DNA of 64,000 nucleotides from Microbacterium festucae (lineage in GTDB: Bacteria; Actinomycetota; Actinomycetes; Actinomycetales; Microbacteriaceae), in contig NZ_JAOEFC010000001.1 in assembly GCF_025421715.1 (NCBI RefSeq), positions 1,302,001 through 1,366,000 of the forward strand, in the 5' to 3' direction. The notes beneath the pieces were generated by a model. That model was not told the origin of the DNA, searched no databases, and saw only the letters and a program-made list of their open reading frames with translations. Positions 7,526 through 16,590 of the stretch are shown here, piece after piece (position 1 is the first letter of the stretch; every line of letters starts with the position of its first letter). Both the position numbers and the translations under genes were made by a program.

Positions 7526-8824
7526 ATGTTCAGCAAGAAGCGGGCACTGGCCGCCGTCGCCTTCGCGACCGGCGCCGCCCTGGCCCTCGCCGGCTGCGCC
7601 GGAGGCGGCGACCCCGAACCGGCCGCCACGTTCGACCCCGACGAGAAGGTCACCCTCGACCTCGCCTTCTGGGGCAACGACGTGCGCGCCGAGCTCTACA
7701 ACGAGGCGATCGCGGCGTTCAACGAGGAATACCCGAACATCACCGTCAACGCCACGTTCCTGGGCTTCCCCGAGTTCTGGGAGAAGCGTCAGACCGAGGC
7801 GGCCGGCGGCAACCTCCCCGACGTCATGCAGTTCGACTACTCCTACCTGCGTCAGTACTCGCAGAACAACCTGCTGCTCGACCTCGACCCCTACCTCGGG
7901 GGCATCATCGACACCGAGCCGCTGAGCGAGAACATCCTCGGCATCGGCGTGGTCAACGACACCACCTACGGCATCCCCACCTCCACCAACGCGTGGGGCC
8001 TGTTCACCAACCCGGTGCTGCTCGAGCAGGCCGGCGTCGACGAGTTCGCCGGCGGCAGCTGGGACGACTACGCGGCCTGGATGACCGAGGTCACCGAGGG
8101 TGCCGGCGGCGCCTTCTGGGGCGGCGCAGACTACGCCGGTCGCATCCAGAACTTCGAGCTGCAGCTGCGCTCGGAGGGCTCGTACCTCTTCAACGACGCG
8201 GGCGAGCCCGGCTTCGACGAGGCGCGTCTCACCGAGTTCTGGGAGTCCAGCGCCGACATCCGCGAGAACGGCACGATCATCCCGCAGCAGCGTGTGGAGG
8301 AGGTCGCTCCCAAGGGCGGCTTCGACTCGGCGCTGACGGCCAGCGAGCTCACCTGGGACAACTTCGGCGCCGGTTACCTCGGCGGCCTCGGCGAGGGGTA
8401 CACCGAGCTCGGCCTTATCGAGCCCCCCGTCACCGAAGAGGGCGCCAAGGACCTCTACCTGAAGCCGTCGATGCTGCACACGATCTCGGCCAAGACCGAC
8501 CACCCCGAGGCGGCCGCGACGCTCGTGAACTTCCTCATCAACTCGCCCGAGTCGGGAGAGATCTTCGGCACGAACCGCGGCCTGCCGGCCTCGGAGACCG
8601 CCCTGGCCGCCGCCGACCTCGACCCGCTGAGCCAGCAGGTCAAGGACTACGAGGCATCGATCGCCGACCGCCTCGGCGACGCCCCGCCCGTGCCGATCGT
8701 CGGCTACGGCACCATCGAGGAGAAGTTCCGTCAGCTGGGCATCGAGCTCGCCTTCGGCACCGTCACCGTCGATGACGCCGTCTCGCAGTTCTTCTCCGAG
8801 ATGAACGTCGTCCTGGGTCAGTGA
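7526..8824 (+). CDS. ABC sugar transporter, extracellular substrate-binding lipoprotein
   Basis: A 432-residue periplasm-equivalent sugar-binding protein (family 1, MalE/CUT1 type). The first 25 residues are a lipoprotein signal: MFSKKRALAA, a hydrophobic stretch, and lipobox LALAGC with the cysteine to be lipidated. The mature part starts DPDEKVTLDLAFWGND and contains AAFNEEYPNITVN, the classical strand-helix opening of this family. ATG 7526 has GAGAGGA 5 bases upstream. It is close to the second binding protein at 13596 (shared FWEKRQTEAAGG, SYLRQY), a tandem-origin pair serving one permease set. It is expected to capture oligosaccharides later cut by GH42 and GH51 enzymes. A stem-loop follows it and may raise its level over the permeases. 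Confidence 0.93.
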   Translation: MFSKKRALAAVAFATGAALALAGCAGGGDPEPAATFDPDEKVTLDLAFWGNDVRAELYNEAIAAFNEEYPNITVNATFLGFPEFWEKRQTEAAGGNLPDVMQFDYSYLRQYSQNNLLLDLDPYLGGIIDTEPLSENILGIGVVNDTTYGIPTSTNAWGLFTNPVLLEQAGVDEFAGGSWDDYAAWMTEVTEGAGGAFWGGADYAGRIQNFELQLRSEGSYLFNDAGEPGFDEARLTEFWESSADIRENGTIIPQQRVEEVAPKGGFDSALTASELTWDNFGAGYLGGLGEGYTELGLIEPPVTEEGAKDLYLKPSMLHTISAKTDHPEAAATLVNFLINSPESGEIFGTNRGLPASETALAAADLDPLSQQVKDYEASIADRLGDAPPVPIVGYGTIEEKFRQLGIELAFGTVTVDDAVSQFFSEMNVVLGQ

Positions 8825-8830
8825 CCACGC

Positions 8831-8867
8831 TTCCGGGGGCTCGGCCGACCAGGCCGGGCTCCCGGAA
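8831..8867 (+). terminator. Stem-loop between binding-protein and permease genes
   Basis: TTCCGGGGGCTCGGCC (8831-8846) pairs with GGCCGGGCTCCCGGAA (8852-8867), 14 of 16 positions, around a 5-base loop. No T-run follows. In sugar ABC operons such a hairpin after the binding-protein gene usually stabilises or partly terminates the message so that the binding protein exceeds the permeases. A similar element is found at 33419 in the other importer operon. Confidence 0.7.
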
Positions 8868-8918
8868 CACCACCTCCCCATCCGTCCCGCCATCGGCCTC
8901 ATCACCGCAGGAGCATCC

Positions 8919-9911
8919 GTGAGCACCACCGCGACCAGGGTCATCGTGACCGGAGAGCGTCGTCAGCGTCGCCTCGTCCGTCGTAACAAGCCCGAGGAGT
9001 ACACCCGTCCTGGGCAGAGGGGCCGGCAGCGTCGGGAGACGTTGTCGGGGTACGGGTTCCTGATCCCGTGGCTGGTCGGGTTCTTCGGGTTGACGATCGT
9101 GCCGATGGTGTACTCGCTCTACCTGTCGTTCACGTCGTACAACATCTTCAGCCCGCCGAAGTGGATCGGGTGGGACAACTACGTCCGTCTGTTCACGAAT
9201 GATCCGCAGTTCATGCAGTCGGCGCAGATCACGTTGATCTATGTGCTGGTGGGTACTCCGATCACGTTGGCGGCGGCGCTGGTGGTGGCGATGCTGTTGA
9301 ACTTCCGTGACAAGGGGTCGGGGTTCTTCCGGTCGGCGTTCTATGCGCCGAGCCTGATCGGCGGGTCGGTGTCGGTGGCGATCGTGTGGCGGGCGATGTT
9401 CGCCTCGGACGGTCCGGTCGACAGTGGTCTGAGTTTCTTCGGGATCGATCTGGGGGGCTGGATCGGCAACCCGGCGCTGGTGCTGCCGGCGATGATCCTG
9501 CTGTCGGTGTGGCAGTTCGGCGCGACGATGGTGATCTTCCTGGCCGGGCTCAAGCAGATCCCGAAGGAGTTGTACGAGGCGGCGGAGATGGATGGTGCGG
9601 GTGCGTGGCACCGGTTCCGTGCGGTGACGATCCCGATGCTGTCGCCGGTGATCTTCTTCAACCTGCTGCTGGGGCTGATCGGCGCGTTCCAGGTGTTCGC
9701 GTCGGCGTACATCATCTCCAACGGTTCGGGTGGCCCGGCCGGGATGACGAACTTCATCACCCTGTACCTCTACAAGCGGGGCTTCAGCGACGGGCAGATG
9801 GGGTATGCCGCGGCGATCGCGTGGGTGCTGCTGGTGGTCGTGGCGATCATCGCCTTCATCCTGTTCCGCACCCAGCGCAACTGGGTCCACTACTCGGGAG
9901 ACAACCGATGA
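8919..9911 (+). CDS. ABC sugar transporter permease (MalF/UgpA type)
   Basis: A 330-residue inner-membrane permease with six predicted hydrophobic segments, the first at about residues 46-68 (GFLIPWLVGFFGLTIVPMVY). The EAA loop that contacts the ATPase is ELYEAAEMDGAGAWHRFRAVTIP near residues 215-237, with the invariant glycine. GTG 8919 has AGGAG about 6 bases upstream; its stop overlaps the next ATG (ATGA). No ATPase is encoded here, so a shared MsiK-type ATPase elsewhere probably energises it, as is common in actinobacteria. Codons in the middle (about 9030-9720) use G- and T-ending triplets such as TTG, GTG and GGT much more than the C-rich neighbours, giving the gene a mosaic look. Confidence 0.92.
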   Translation: MSTTATRVIVTGERRQRRLVRRNKPEEYTRPGQRGRQRRETLSGYGFLIPWLVGFFGLTIVPMVYSLYLSFTSYNIFSPPKWIGWDNYVRLFTNDPQFMQSAQITLIYVLVGTPITLAAALVVAMLLNFRDKGSGFFRSAFYAPSLIGGSVSVAIVWRAMFASDGPVDSGLSFFGIDLGGWIGNPALVLPAMILLSVWQFGATMVIFLAGLKQIPKELYEAAEMDGAGAWHRFRAVTIPMLSPVIFFNLLLGLIGAFQVFASAYIISNGSGGPAGMTNFITLYLYKRGFSDGQMGYAAAIAWVLLVVVAIIAFILFRTQRNWVHYSGDNR

Positions 9912-10849
9912 GCACTTCCAACGCGTACACGACCTCGGGTGCGGCCTCCACGCCGGTGTTCGCCCAGCAGCAGGCCATGCCCGCCCCGCCGGTGAAGAAC
10001 CGCCGCACCGTGAAGCGCAAGACCTGGCAGACGGTCATCTGGGCCGTGGTGCTGCTCGTGCTCACCGCGATCGTGCTGTACCCGCTGGTGTGGCTGGTGT
10101 TCGCCACGTTCAAGCCCAACAGCGAGTTCGGGCAGAACATGGCCATCCTCCCCAACAGCCCCACCCTCGACAACTACGCGAAGGTGATGGAGGGCATCGC
10201 CGGGGTGCCGATGTGGCGGTTCTTCGCGAACTCGCTCGTGCTGGCCGTGCTCGCCGTGGTCGGCACCGTGCTCAGCTCCGCCCTGGCCGCCTACGCGTTC
10301 GCCCGCATCCGCTTCAAGGGACTCGGCATCCTGTTCGCCGCGATGATCGGCACCCTGCTGCTCCCGTTCCACGTCGTGATCATCCCGCAGTACATCATCT
10401 TCAACTCGCTGGAGATGGTCGACACGATCTGGCCGATCGTGCTGCCGAAGTTCCTCGCGACCGAAGCGTTCTTCGTGTTCCTGCTCGTCCAGTTCATCCG
10501 CCAGATGCCCGCCGACATGGACGAAGCGGCCCGCATCGACGGCGCCGGCCACGTGCGCATCTTCTGGTCGATCATCCTCCCCCTCATCAAACCCGCCCTC
10601 ATCACCTGCGCGATCTTCGCGTTCATCTGGTCGTGGAACGACTTCCTCGGACCCCTGCTCTACCTCACCAGCCCCGAGAACTACCCCCTCCCCATCGCCC
10701 TGCGCCTCTACAACGACCAGACCTCCTCCTCCGACTACGGCGCCACCGTCACCGCCAGCTTCGTCGCCCTCCTCCCCGTGCTCCTGTTCTTCCTCGTCTT
10801 CCAACGATTCCTCGTCGACGGCGTCGCCACCCAAGGACTCAAGGGCTGA
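9908..10849 (+). CDS. ABC sugar transporter permease (MalG/UgpE type)
   Basis: A 313-residue partner permease. After a polar N-terminus of about 37 residues (NTSG/AQQQAM-rich, ending in VKRKTWQ) come six hydrophobic segments. The EAA loop is MDEAARIDGAGHVRIFWSIILP near residues 205-226 and the C-terminus FQRFLVDGVATQGLKG is the usual MalG ending. ATG 9908 overlaps the preceding stop, so the two permeases are translated in step. It forms the membrane channel with the product of the gene at 8919 and probably accepts substrate from either of the two binding proteins of the operon (7526 and 13596). The last 250 bases are strongly C-ending in codon use, unlike the first permease. Confidence 0.93.
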   Translation: MSTSNAYTTSGAASTPVFAQQQAMPAPPVKNRRTVKRKTWQTVIWAVVLLVLTAIVLYPLVWLVFATFKPNSEFGQNMAILPNSPTLDNYAKVMEGIAGVPMWRFFANSLVLAVLAVVGTVLSSALAAYAFARIRFKGLGILFAAMIGTLLLPFHVVIIPQYIIFNSLEMVDTIWPIVLPKFLATEAFFVFLLVQFIRQMPADMDEAARIDGAGHVRIFWSIILPLIKPALITCAIFAFIWSWNDFLGPLLYLTSPENYPLPIALRLYNDQTSSSDYGATVTASFVALLPVLLFFLVFQRFLVDGVATQGLKG

Positions 10850-10855
10850 CCGGTG

Positions 10856-11512
10856 ATGACCACCGTGACCAGCCGGCGCGAAGAGCGTGCCGTGCGCCGG
10901 GCCGAGGAGTCGGGCTCGGGCCCGGTGCGCGAGGAGCGCGCCCCGGCCCGCTTCCCCGGTGCCTCGGCGAAGTTCGCCCTGTTCGGCGAGGTGCTGATGG
11001 TCGGCGTGCTCGTCACACTGGCCGGCATCCTCGTGGTCACCCTGCCGGCGGCCCTCGTGGCCGGCATCCGGCACCTGCGCCGCTTCATCGCGGCGGAGGG
11101 ATCGCCGATGAGCGCGTTCTGGAGCGACTACCGCCGGGCCCTTCCCGGGGGCCTCGCCGTCGGCGCCGGTGCGGTGCTGCTGTCGGGCGTGCTCGTGATC
11201 GACATCTTCGTCGCCGGCTCGGGCGCGCTTCCCGGCGGGCAGGTCATCGCTGCGCTGGGCTGGGTGGGCCTGGCCGCGGTCGCCGTGGCGCTGCTGATCG
11301 CCGCGTCGCAGTGGTCGCCGGAGAGCCGGTGGCTGCCGGCCCTGCGCGCTGTTCCGCGGCAGGTGGCGGCCGACCCGGTGGGGGCGCTCTACCTCGCCGT
11401 CGCCGCCGGCCTCACCGGCGTGGTGACCTGGATGCTCTTCCTGCTGTTCGTCCCCGCGCTGGGCTGCGCCACCCTCGCCGCCGTCGCCGTTCCGCACCGA
11501 CGCGGCCGCTGA
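10856..11512 (+). CDS. YesL/DUF624-like membrane protein
   Basis: A 218-residue membrane protein. After about 35 polar residues rich in Glu and Arg come five hydrophobic segments (for example LFGEVLMVGVLVTLAGILVV, AVGAGAVLLSGVLVIDIFVA, ALGWVGLAAVAVALLIA). The pattern and its position right after sugar permeases match YesL (DUF624), an accessory protein of polysaccharide-utilisation operons with unknown mechanism. GTG 10853 and ATG 10856 are both possible starts; I prefer ATG 10856, 6 bases after the permease stop. The gene is followed 29 bases later by GH42. Family assignment is by topology and context more than by clear motif, so it is moderately certain. Confidence 0.65.
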   Translation: MTTVTSRREERAVRRAEESGSGPVREERAPARFPGASAKFALFGEVLMVGVLVTLAGILVVTLPAALVAGIRHLRRFIAAEGSPMSAFWSDYRRALPGGLAVGAGAVLLSGVLVIDIFVAGSGALPGGQVIAALGWVGLAAVAVALLIAASQWSPESRWLPALRAVPRQVAADPVGALYLAVAAGLTGVVTWMLFLLFVPALGCATLAAVAVPHRRGR

Positions 11513-11541
11513 CCCCCATCCCCCCGAACCTGGAGACGCAC

Positions 11542-13599
11542 GTGCAGTACGGCGCCGACTACAACCCCGACCAATGGCCGGAGGAGGTCTGGGACGAGGA
11601 CGTGCGTCTCATGCGCGAGGCGGGCGTCACCGTGGTGAGCCTCGGCATCTTCGCCTGGTCGCGCCTGCAGCCGGCCGAGGACGTCTGGGACTTCGCGTGG
11701 CTCGACCGCGTGCTCGACACCCTGCACGCCGGCGGCATCGCCGTGAACCTCGCCACCGCCACCGCGTCGCCGCCGCCGTGGGTGAGCGCGACCTACCCCG
11801 ACACCCTGCCCGCCGACGAGAGCGGCGCCTCGTACTGGCCGGGCAGCCGGCAGCACTTCGCGCCGAGCTCGCCCACCTACCGGCGCCTGGCCGGCGAGCT
11901 CGTCCGCCGCCTGGCCGAGCGCTACGTCGGGCACCCCGCGGTCGTGCTCTGGCACGTCGGCAACGAGTACGGCTGCCACCTCTGGATGGACTTCTCGGAT
12001 GCCGCGCGCGACGCCTACCGCGGCTGGCTGCGGGCGCGCTACGTCGAGGTCGACGCGCTCAACGAGGCGTGGGGCACCACCTTCTGGTCGCAGCGGTACG
12101 GCTCGTTCGACGAGATCTTCCCGCCGCGGCTCGCGCCCTACAGCCACAACCCGTCGTCGATGCTCGACTGGCGCCGGTTCACCTCCGACATGCTGCTGGA
12201 GTGCTACCTCATGGAGCGCGAGATCCTGCTCGCGGCCGGGGCGACGCAGCCGATCACCACGAACTTCATGGGCCCGTTCAAGCCCGCCGACTACCGGCGC
12301 TGGGCTCCCCACATGGACGTCATCGCCGACGACTGCTACCCCGATCCCGCCAACCCCCACCGGGTGCGCGACGCCGCCTTCCAGCGCGACCTCGTGCGTT
12401 CGCTCAAGCCCGGGACGCCGTGGATCCTCATGGAGCAGGCCACGGATGCCGTCAACTGGCGCCCCGCCAACCCCGGCAAGGCTCCGGGCGTGCTGGCTGC
12501 CGAGTCGGCGCAGTCGATCGGGCGCGGCGCCGACGGCATCATGTTCTTCCAGTGGCGGCAGTCGCGCGCCGGCAGCGAGAAGTTCCACTCGGCGATGCTG
12601 CCGCACACCGGCACCGACACCCGCGTGTGGCGGGAGGTCTCGGCCCTGGGCGAGCGCCTGGCGGCGCTGCCCGCCCTGCCCGCCCCCGGCCGTGACGCGC
12701 GCGTGGCGCTGGTGTTCGACTGGGAGAACTGGTGGGCGCTCGAGGAGCGCGACCACCCCGTCGACATCGAGTACCTTCCGATCGTCGTGGCCTGGTACGG
12801 GGCGCTGCACCGCCTCGGCATCCCGGTCGACATCGTCCCGGCAGAGCAGATCGACGACGGCTACGACCTCGTCCTGGCGCCGGCCCTCTACCTGCTGCGC
12901 GCCGAGGGCGCCGCAGCACTCACCACGTTCGTCGGCGGCGGGGGCACGCTTCTGGCGGGTCCCTTCACGGACGTCGTCGACGAGCATGACCAGTTCCGCC
13001 CCGGCGGATTCCTCACCCAGCTCGGCCCGGTGCTGGGGGTGCGGTTCGAGGACTTCGCCGCCCTCGGCCGCTCGTCGGGCGGAGCGATGGGCGTCGGCGC
13101 CCTGTCGGTGGTCGACACGGGAGGCGAGGCCGAGACCGTGCGGTTCGATCTCGACGGCGTCACCGTCACGGGGTCGCTGCACGCCGAGGTCGTCCACCCG
13201 GTGGGCGCCCAGGTCGTCAGCACCTTCGCCGACGGCCGCTCGGCCGGCGCCCCCGCGGTCACCCGGCACCGCAGCGGCGCCGGCGAGGCCTGGTACGTGG
13301 CCACGATGCCCGACGCCGACGGGGTGGCCGCGCTGACCGCGATGCTCGTCGAGGCGTCGGGGGCGCGTCCGCTCGTGCCCGACCTGCCCGCCGGTGTCGA
13401 GGTCGCCCGCCGCGGCGATGTCGTCACCCTCATCAACCACACCGACGCCGGTGTGCAGCTGACCCTCACCGGCACCGACCTCGAGTCGGGTGTCGACGCC
13501 GACACGTGGGCGCTCACCCCGCAGCAGGTCGTGTTCGTCCGCGTGCCCGCCTCCGCCCCGCATCCTCCCGCACCGACGCAGAACAGGACCCACCCATGA
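11542..13599 (+). CDS. Beta-galactosidase, GH42
   Basis: A 685-residue cytosolic GH42 enzyme that removes terminal beta-galactosyl units from oligosaccharides. The N-terminus VQYGADYNPDQWPEEVWDED is the family opening. The acid/base glutamate is E142 in WHVGNEYG and the nucleophile is E298 in ILMEQATDAVNW; MFFQWRQSRAGSEKFHSAM follows in the barrel. A trimerisation (beta-gal-M) domain begins near ARVALVFDWENWW (about residue 392), and a small beta-sandwich ends the protein. Length is standard. GTG 11542 is preceded by GGAG 7 bases away. The stop overlaps the next ATG. With GH51 it would break galactan or arabinogalactan fragments brought in by the operon's importer. Confidence 0.93.
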   Translation: MQYGADYNPDQWPEEVWDEDVRLMREAGVTVVSLGIFAWSRLQPAEDVWDFAWLDRVLDTLHAGGIAVNLATATASPPPWVSATYPDTLPADESGASYWPGSRQHFAPSSPTYRRLAGELVRRLAERYVGHPAVVLWHVGNEYGCHLWMDFSDAARDAYRGWLRARYVEVDALNEAWGTTFWSQRYGSFDEIFPPRLAPYSHNPSSMLDWRRFTSDMLLECYLMEREILLAAGATQPITTNFMGPFKPADYRRWAPHMDVIADDCYPDPANPHRVRDAAFQRDLVRSLKPGTPWILMEQATDAVNWRPANPGKAPGVLAAESAQSIGRGADGIMFFQWRQSRAGSEKFHSAMLPHTGTDTRVWREVSALGERLAALPALPAPGRDARVALVFDWENWWALEERDHPVDIEYLPIVVAWYGALHRLGIPVDIVPAEQIDDGYDLVLAPALYLLRAEGAAALTTFVGGGGTLLAGPFTDVVDEHDQFRPGGFLTQLGPVLGVRFEDFAALGRSSGGAMGVGALSVVDTGGEAETVRFDLDGVTVTGSLHAEVVHPVGAQVVSTFADGRSAGAPAVTRHRSGAGEAWYVATMPDADGVAALTAMLVEASGARPLVPDLPAGVEVARRGDVVTLINHTDAGVQLTLTGTDLESGVDADTWALTPQQVVFVRVPASAPHPPAPTQNRTHP

Positions 13600-14876
13600 G
13601 AAACCCCCGACACACGCTGACCGCTGCCGCCGCCATCGCCGTGGCCGGCCTCGTGCTCACCGGCTGCGCCGGCGGCGCGAGCGAGGAGACCGCCTACGAC
13701 CCTGAGGCGCCGGTGACCTTGAACTTCGCGTTCTGGGGCAACGACGACCGGGCGACCCGCTACAACGACCTGATCGCGGCCTTCAACGAGGAGTACCCGC
13801 AGATCACCGTCAACGCCTCCTTCACCGATTTCCCGAGCTTCTGGGAGAAGCGGCAGACCGAGGCCGCCGGCGGCGGCCTGCCCGACGTCTTCCAGTTCTC
13901 CGACAGCTACCTGCGCCAGTACGGCCAGTCGGGCAACCTGCTCGACCTCGCGACGGTCGACGACTACATCGACACCACGACCTTCGAGGACGGGCTGCTG
14001 GGCACCGGCGCGCTCGAGGGCGTGCAGTACTCCCTCCCCACCGGCTACAGCCTGTGGGCGAACTTCGTCAACGACGACCTCCTCGCCACAGCGGGTGTCG
14101 AGGTGCCCGAGGGCGGCACGAGCTTCGCCGACTTCGACGACTGGATGGCCGAGGTCACCACGGCGACCGGCGGCGCCGTCTACGGCGGCACCGACTACAC
14201 CCAGCGCATCCAGACCTTCGAGCTGCAGCTGCGCGCCGACGGCGGCAACCTCTACACCGAGGACGGCGAGCTCGGCTTCACCGAAGACCAGCTGCGCGAG
14301 TACTGGGAGTCGGGGGCGACCATCCGCGACGGCGTGACCGTGCCCCAGCAGCGCCTCGAAGAGCTCTCGCCCAAGTCGGGCTTCGGCGCCGGCGTCACCG
14401 CCAGCGAGATGAGCTGGAGCAACTTCCTGGGCGGCTACCTCGCCGACTCGGGGTCGTCGGCGATCTCGCTGGTCGCCCCGCCCACCGCCAAGGCCGGGTC
14501 GAAGGACCTCTACCGCCAGGCGGGTCTGCAGATGGCCATCGCCGAGAACACCGAGCACCCCGAGGCGGCGGCGCTGTTCCTCGACTTCGTGGTCAACAGC
14601 GAGAAGGCGGGCGAGATCTTCGGCACGACGCTGGGCTTCCCGGCATCCTCGAGCAAGCTCGCCGGCGCGACGCTGGAGGGCCCCGACAAGCAGGTGGCCG
14701 ACTACATCGACGCCAACGCCGACCGCATCGGCGACGCCCCGCCGGTGCCGGTGGTGGGCTACGGCTCGCTCGAGCAGACGTTCTGGGACCTCGGCAAGTC
14801 GATCGGGCTGGGGGCGATCAGCGTCGACGACGCCGTGAACTCGTTCTTCTCCGAAGCCGACGCGATCCTCGGCTGA
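13596..14876 (+). CDS. ABC sugar transporter, second substrate-binding lipoprotein
   Basis: A 426-residue sugar-binding lipoprotein. Its signal runs MRNPRHTLTAAAAIAVAGL to the lipobox VLTGC, with lipidation at that cysteine. The mature start YDPEAPVTLNFAFWGNDD parallels the binding protein at 7526, and large blocks agree (AAFNEEYPQITVN, FWEKRQTEAAGG, LEELSPKSGFGAG). ATG 13596 overlaps the GH42 stop. It sits between two glycosidase genes, away from its permeases, so it arose by duplication and probably widens the set of sugars fed to the single permease pair. Its own stop is 10 bases before the GH51 start. Confidence 0.92.
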   Translation: MRNPRHTLTAAAAIAVAGLVLTGCAGGASEETAYDPEAPVTLNFAFWGNDDRATRYNDLIAAFNEEYPQITVNASFTDFPSFWEKRQTEAAGGGLPDVFQFSDSYLRQYGQSGNLLDLATVDDYIDTTTFEDGLLGTGALEGVQYSLPTGYSLWANFVNDDLLATAGVEVPEGGTSFADFDDWMAEVTTATGGAVYGGTDYTQRIQTFELQLRADGGNLYTEDGELGFTEDQLREYWESGATIRDGVTVPQQRLEELSPKSGFGAGVTASEMSWSNFLGGYLADSGSSAISLVAPPTAKAGSKDLYRQAGLQMAIAENTEHPEAAALFLDFVVNSEKAGEIFGTTLGFPASSSKLAGATLEGPDKQVADYIDANADRIGDAPPVPVVGYGSLEQTFWDLGKSIGLGAISVDDAVNSFFSEADAILG

Positions 14877-14886
14877 GCGGCGACGC

Positions 14887-16404
14887 ATGAGCCACGCACG
14901 CCTCGACCCGCACCATGCCGTCGCCGACATCGACCGGCGCCTGTTCGGCGGCTTCGTCGAGCACCTCGGCCGCCACATCTACGACGGCATCTTCGAACCG
15001 GGCCACCCCACCGCCGACGCCGACGGGTTCCGCGCCGATGTGATCGAGCTCGTCAGAGAGCTCGGGGTCTCCACCATCCGCTACCCCGGGGGCAACTTCG
15101 TCTCGGGATACCGGTGGGAAGACGGCGTCGGCCCGGTGGCCGAGCGCCCGCGCCGGCTCGACCTGGCCTGGCATTCCACCGAGACCAACGAGGTGGGCCT
15201 GCACGAGTTCCAGAGCTGGCTCGACAAGGTCGGCTCCGAGCTCATGCTCGCCGTCAACCTCGGCACCCGCGGCACGCAGGAGGCGCTCGACCTGCTCGAG
15301 TACGCCAACTCCGACGCGCAGACCGCGTGGACGGCCCAGCGCGCCGACAACGGCCGGCCGCAGCCGTTCGGGGTGTCGATGTGGTGCCTGGGCAACGAGA
15401 TGGACGGTCCGTGGCAGATCGGGCACAAGAACGCCCACGACTACGGCACGCTCGCCTCGCAGACGGCGAAGGCCATGCGGATGCTCGACCCCGGCATCGA
15501 GCTGGTGGTGTGCGGGTCGTCGGGGCGTGGCATGCCGACGTTCGGCTCGTGGGAGCGCACGGTGCTCGAGCACACCCTCGACGACGTCGACTTCATCTCG
15601 TGCCACTCCTACTACCAGGAGCGGGGCGGCGACGCGCAGGAGTTCCTCGCCTCGGGCGTCGACATGGCGCGCTTCATCGAATCGGTCGTCGCGATCGCCG
15701 ACACCGTGGCGGCGACGGCCAAGAGCTCCAAGCGCATCATGATCTCGTTCGACGAGTGGAACGTCTGGTACCTGCACGACGACGACGGCGGGCAGAACGA
15801 CAAGCCCGCCGAGGCGGGCTGGCCGGTCGCGCCGCGGCTGCTCGAAGACCGGTACCACGCGCTGGATGCCGTCGTGTTCGGCGATCTGCTGATCACGCTG
15901 CTGCAGCACGCCGACCGGGTGCGCTCGGCGTCGCTGGCCCAGCTGGTCAACGTCATCGCCCCGATCATGACCGAGCCCGGGGGCATCGCCTGGAAGCAGA
16001 CGACCTTCTTCCCGTTCTCGATCACGTCACGGCTGGCGCACGGGCGCGCGGTGCGGGTGCCGGTGGATGCCGGCACGTTCGCCTCCGCCGCGTTCGGCGA
16101 GGTGGCCGCGGTCAACGCCGTGGCCACCATCGACGACGACGGGGTCTCGCTGTTCGTCGTCAACCGCTCCACGACCGAGGCCACCGACCTGCGCGTCGAT
16201 CTGGCCCCGCTCGTCGCAGCGCGCGGGACCGGCGTGCGGCTGGTCGAGTCGCACCTGCTGCACGACGACGACCTCTACGCCGCGAACACCCTCGATCAGC
16301 CGGGCCGCGTCGGGGTGCGACCGGTGCCGGGCGCGCGGGTCGAGGGCGACGTGCTGGTGCTGCCGCTGCCCGCCGTCTCGTGGGCCGCCGTGCGGCTGGC
16401 CTGA
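14887..16404 (+). CDS. abfA: Alpha-L-arabinofuranosidase, GH51
   Basis: A 505-residue intracellular GH51 enzyme that releases arabinose from alpha-linked arabino-oligosaccharides. It begins with the family's IDRRLFGGFVEHLGR and then RYPGGNFVSGYRWEDG. Acid/base E171 lies in CLGNEMDGPW and nucleophile E290 in SFDEWNVWY, the expected spacing for this family. A C-terminal beta-sandwich holds SLFVVNRS and SWAAVRLA. ATG 14887 starts 10 bases after the binding-protein stop; GGCGACGC before it is a weak ribosome site, so coupling to the upstream gene is likely. It completes the operon begun at 7526 and, with GH42, points to type I or II arabinogalactan side chains as the diet. Confidence 0.94.
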   Translation: MSHARLDPHHAVADIDRRLFGGFVEHLGRHIYDGIFEPGHPTADADGFRADVIELVRELGVSTIRYPGGNFVSGYRWEDGVGPVAERPRRLDLAWHSTETNEVGLHEFQSWLDKVGSELMLAVNLGTRGTQEALDLLEYANSDAQTAWTAQRADNGRPQPFGVSMWCLGNEMDGPWQIGHKNAHDYGTLASQTAKAMRMLDPGIELVVCGSSGRGMPTFGSWERTVLEHTLDDVDFISCHSYYQERGGDAQEFLASGVDMARFIESVVAIADTVAATAKSSKRIMISFDEWNVWYLHDDDGGQNDKPAEAGWPVAPRLLEDRYHALDAVVFGDLLITLLQHADRVRSASLAQLVNVIAPIMTEPGGIAWKQTTFFPFSITSRLAHGRAVRVPVDAGTFASAAFGEVAAVNAVATIDDDGVSLFVVNRSTTEATDLRVDLAPLVAARGTGVRLVESHLLHDDDLYAANTLDQPGRVGVRPVPGARVEGDVLVLPLPAVSWAAVRLA

Positions 16405-16431
16405 CCCCGTGGTGCCCGGGGGGATCGGAAA

Positions 16432-16497
16432 TGGGAAAGCGCTTGCACGCCGATCCCTCCCGTGGCACACTGGGGAAACAGGGTTGGAAAGCGCTTA
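16432..16497 (+). promoter_or_regulatory. Promoter bracketed by two GGAAAGCGCTT operators
   Basis: GGGAAAGCGCTTGC (16433-16446) and TGGAAAGCGCTTA (16485-16497) are near-identical operator copies about 53 bases apart. TTGCAC (16443-16448), N17, CACACT (16466-16471) is a reasonable promoter between them, so one box covers the -35 and the other lies after the start point, the layout expected for repression with looping. The boxes are the reverse of AAGCGCTTTCC seen at 4976 and 7422. The LacI gene in the operon (19919) is the likely owner. Confidence 0.65.
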
Positions 16498-16590
16498 CCC
16501 ACTGACCTTCTCCGCGGCCCCGGCCGCCCCGCATCCCGCACGGACCGTCACCGACGACACCGCGCTCCTCCTCGAAGAAAGCAGGACATC

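Noticed and set aside
11542..13599. Extending GH42 upstream to the open frame start near 9805
   Set aside because: The upstream part lies in a different frame of the permease and YesL genes; the GH42 family starts at QYGADYNPDQWPEE, and GTG 11542 has a ribosome site.
12888..14978. A 696-codon antisense frame over GH42 and the second binding protein
   Set aside because: No motif, and it lies opposite genes with clear families.
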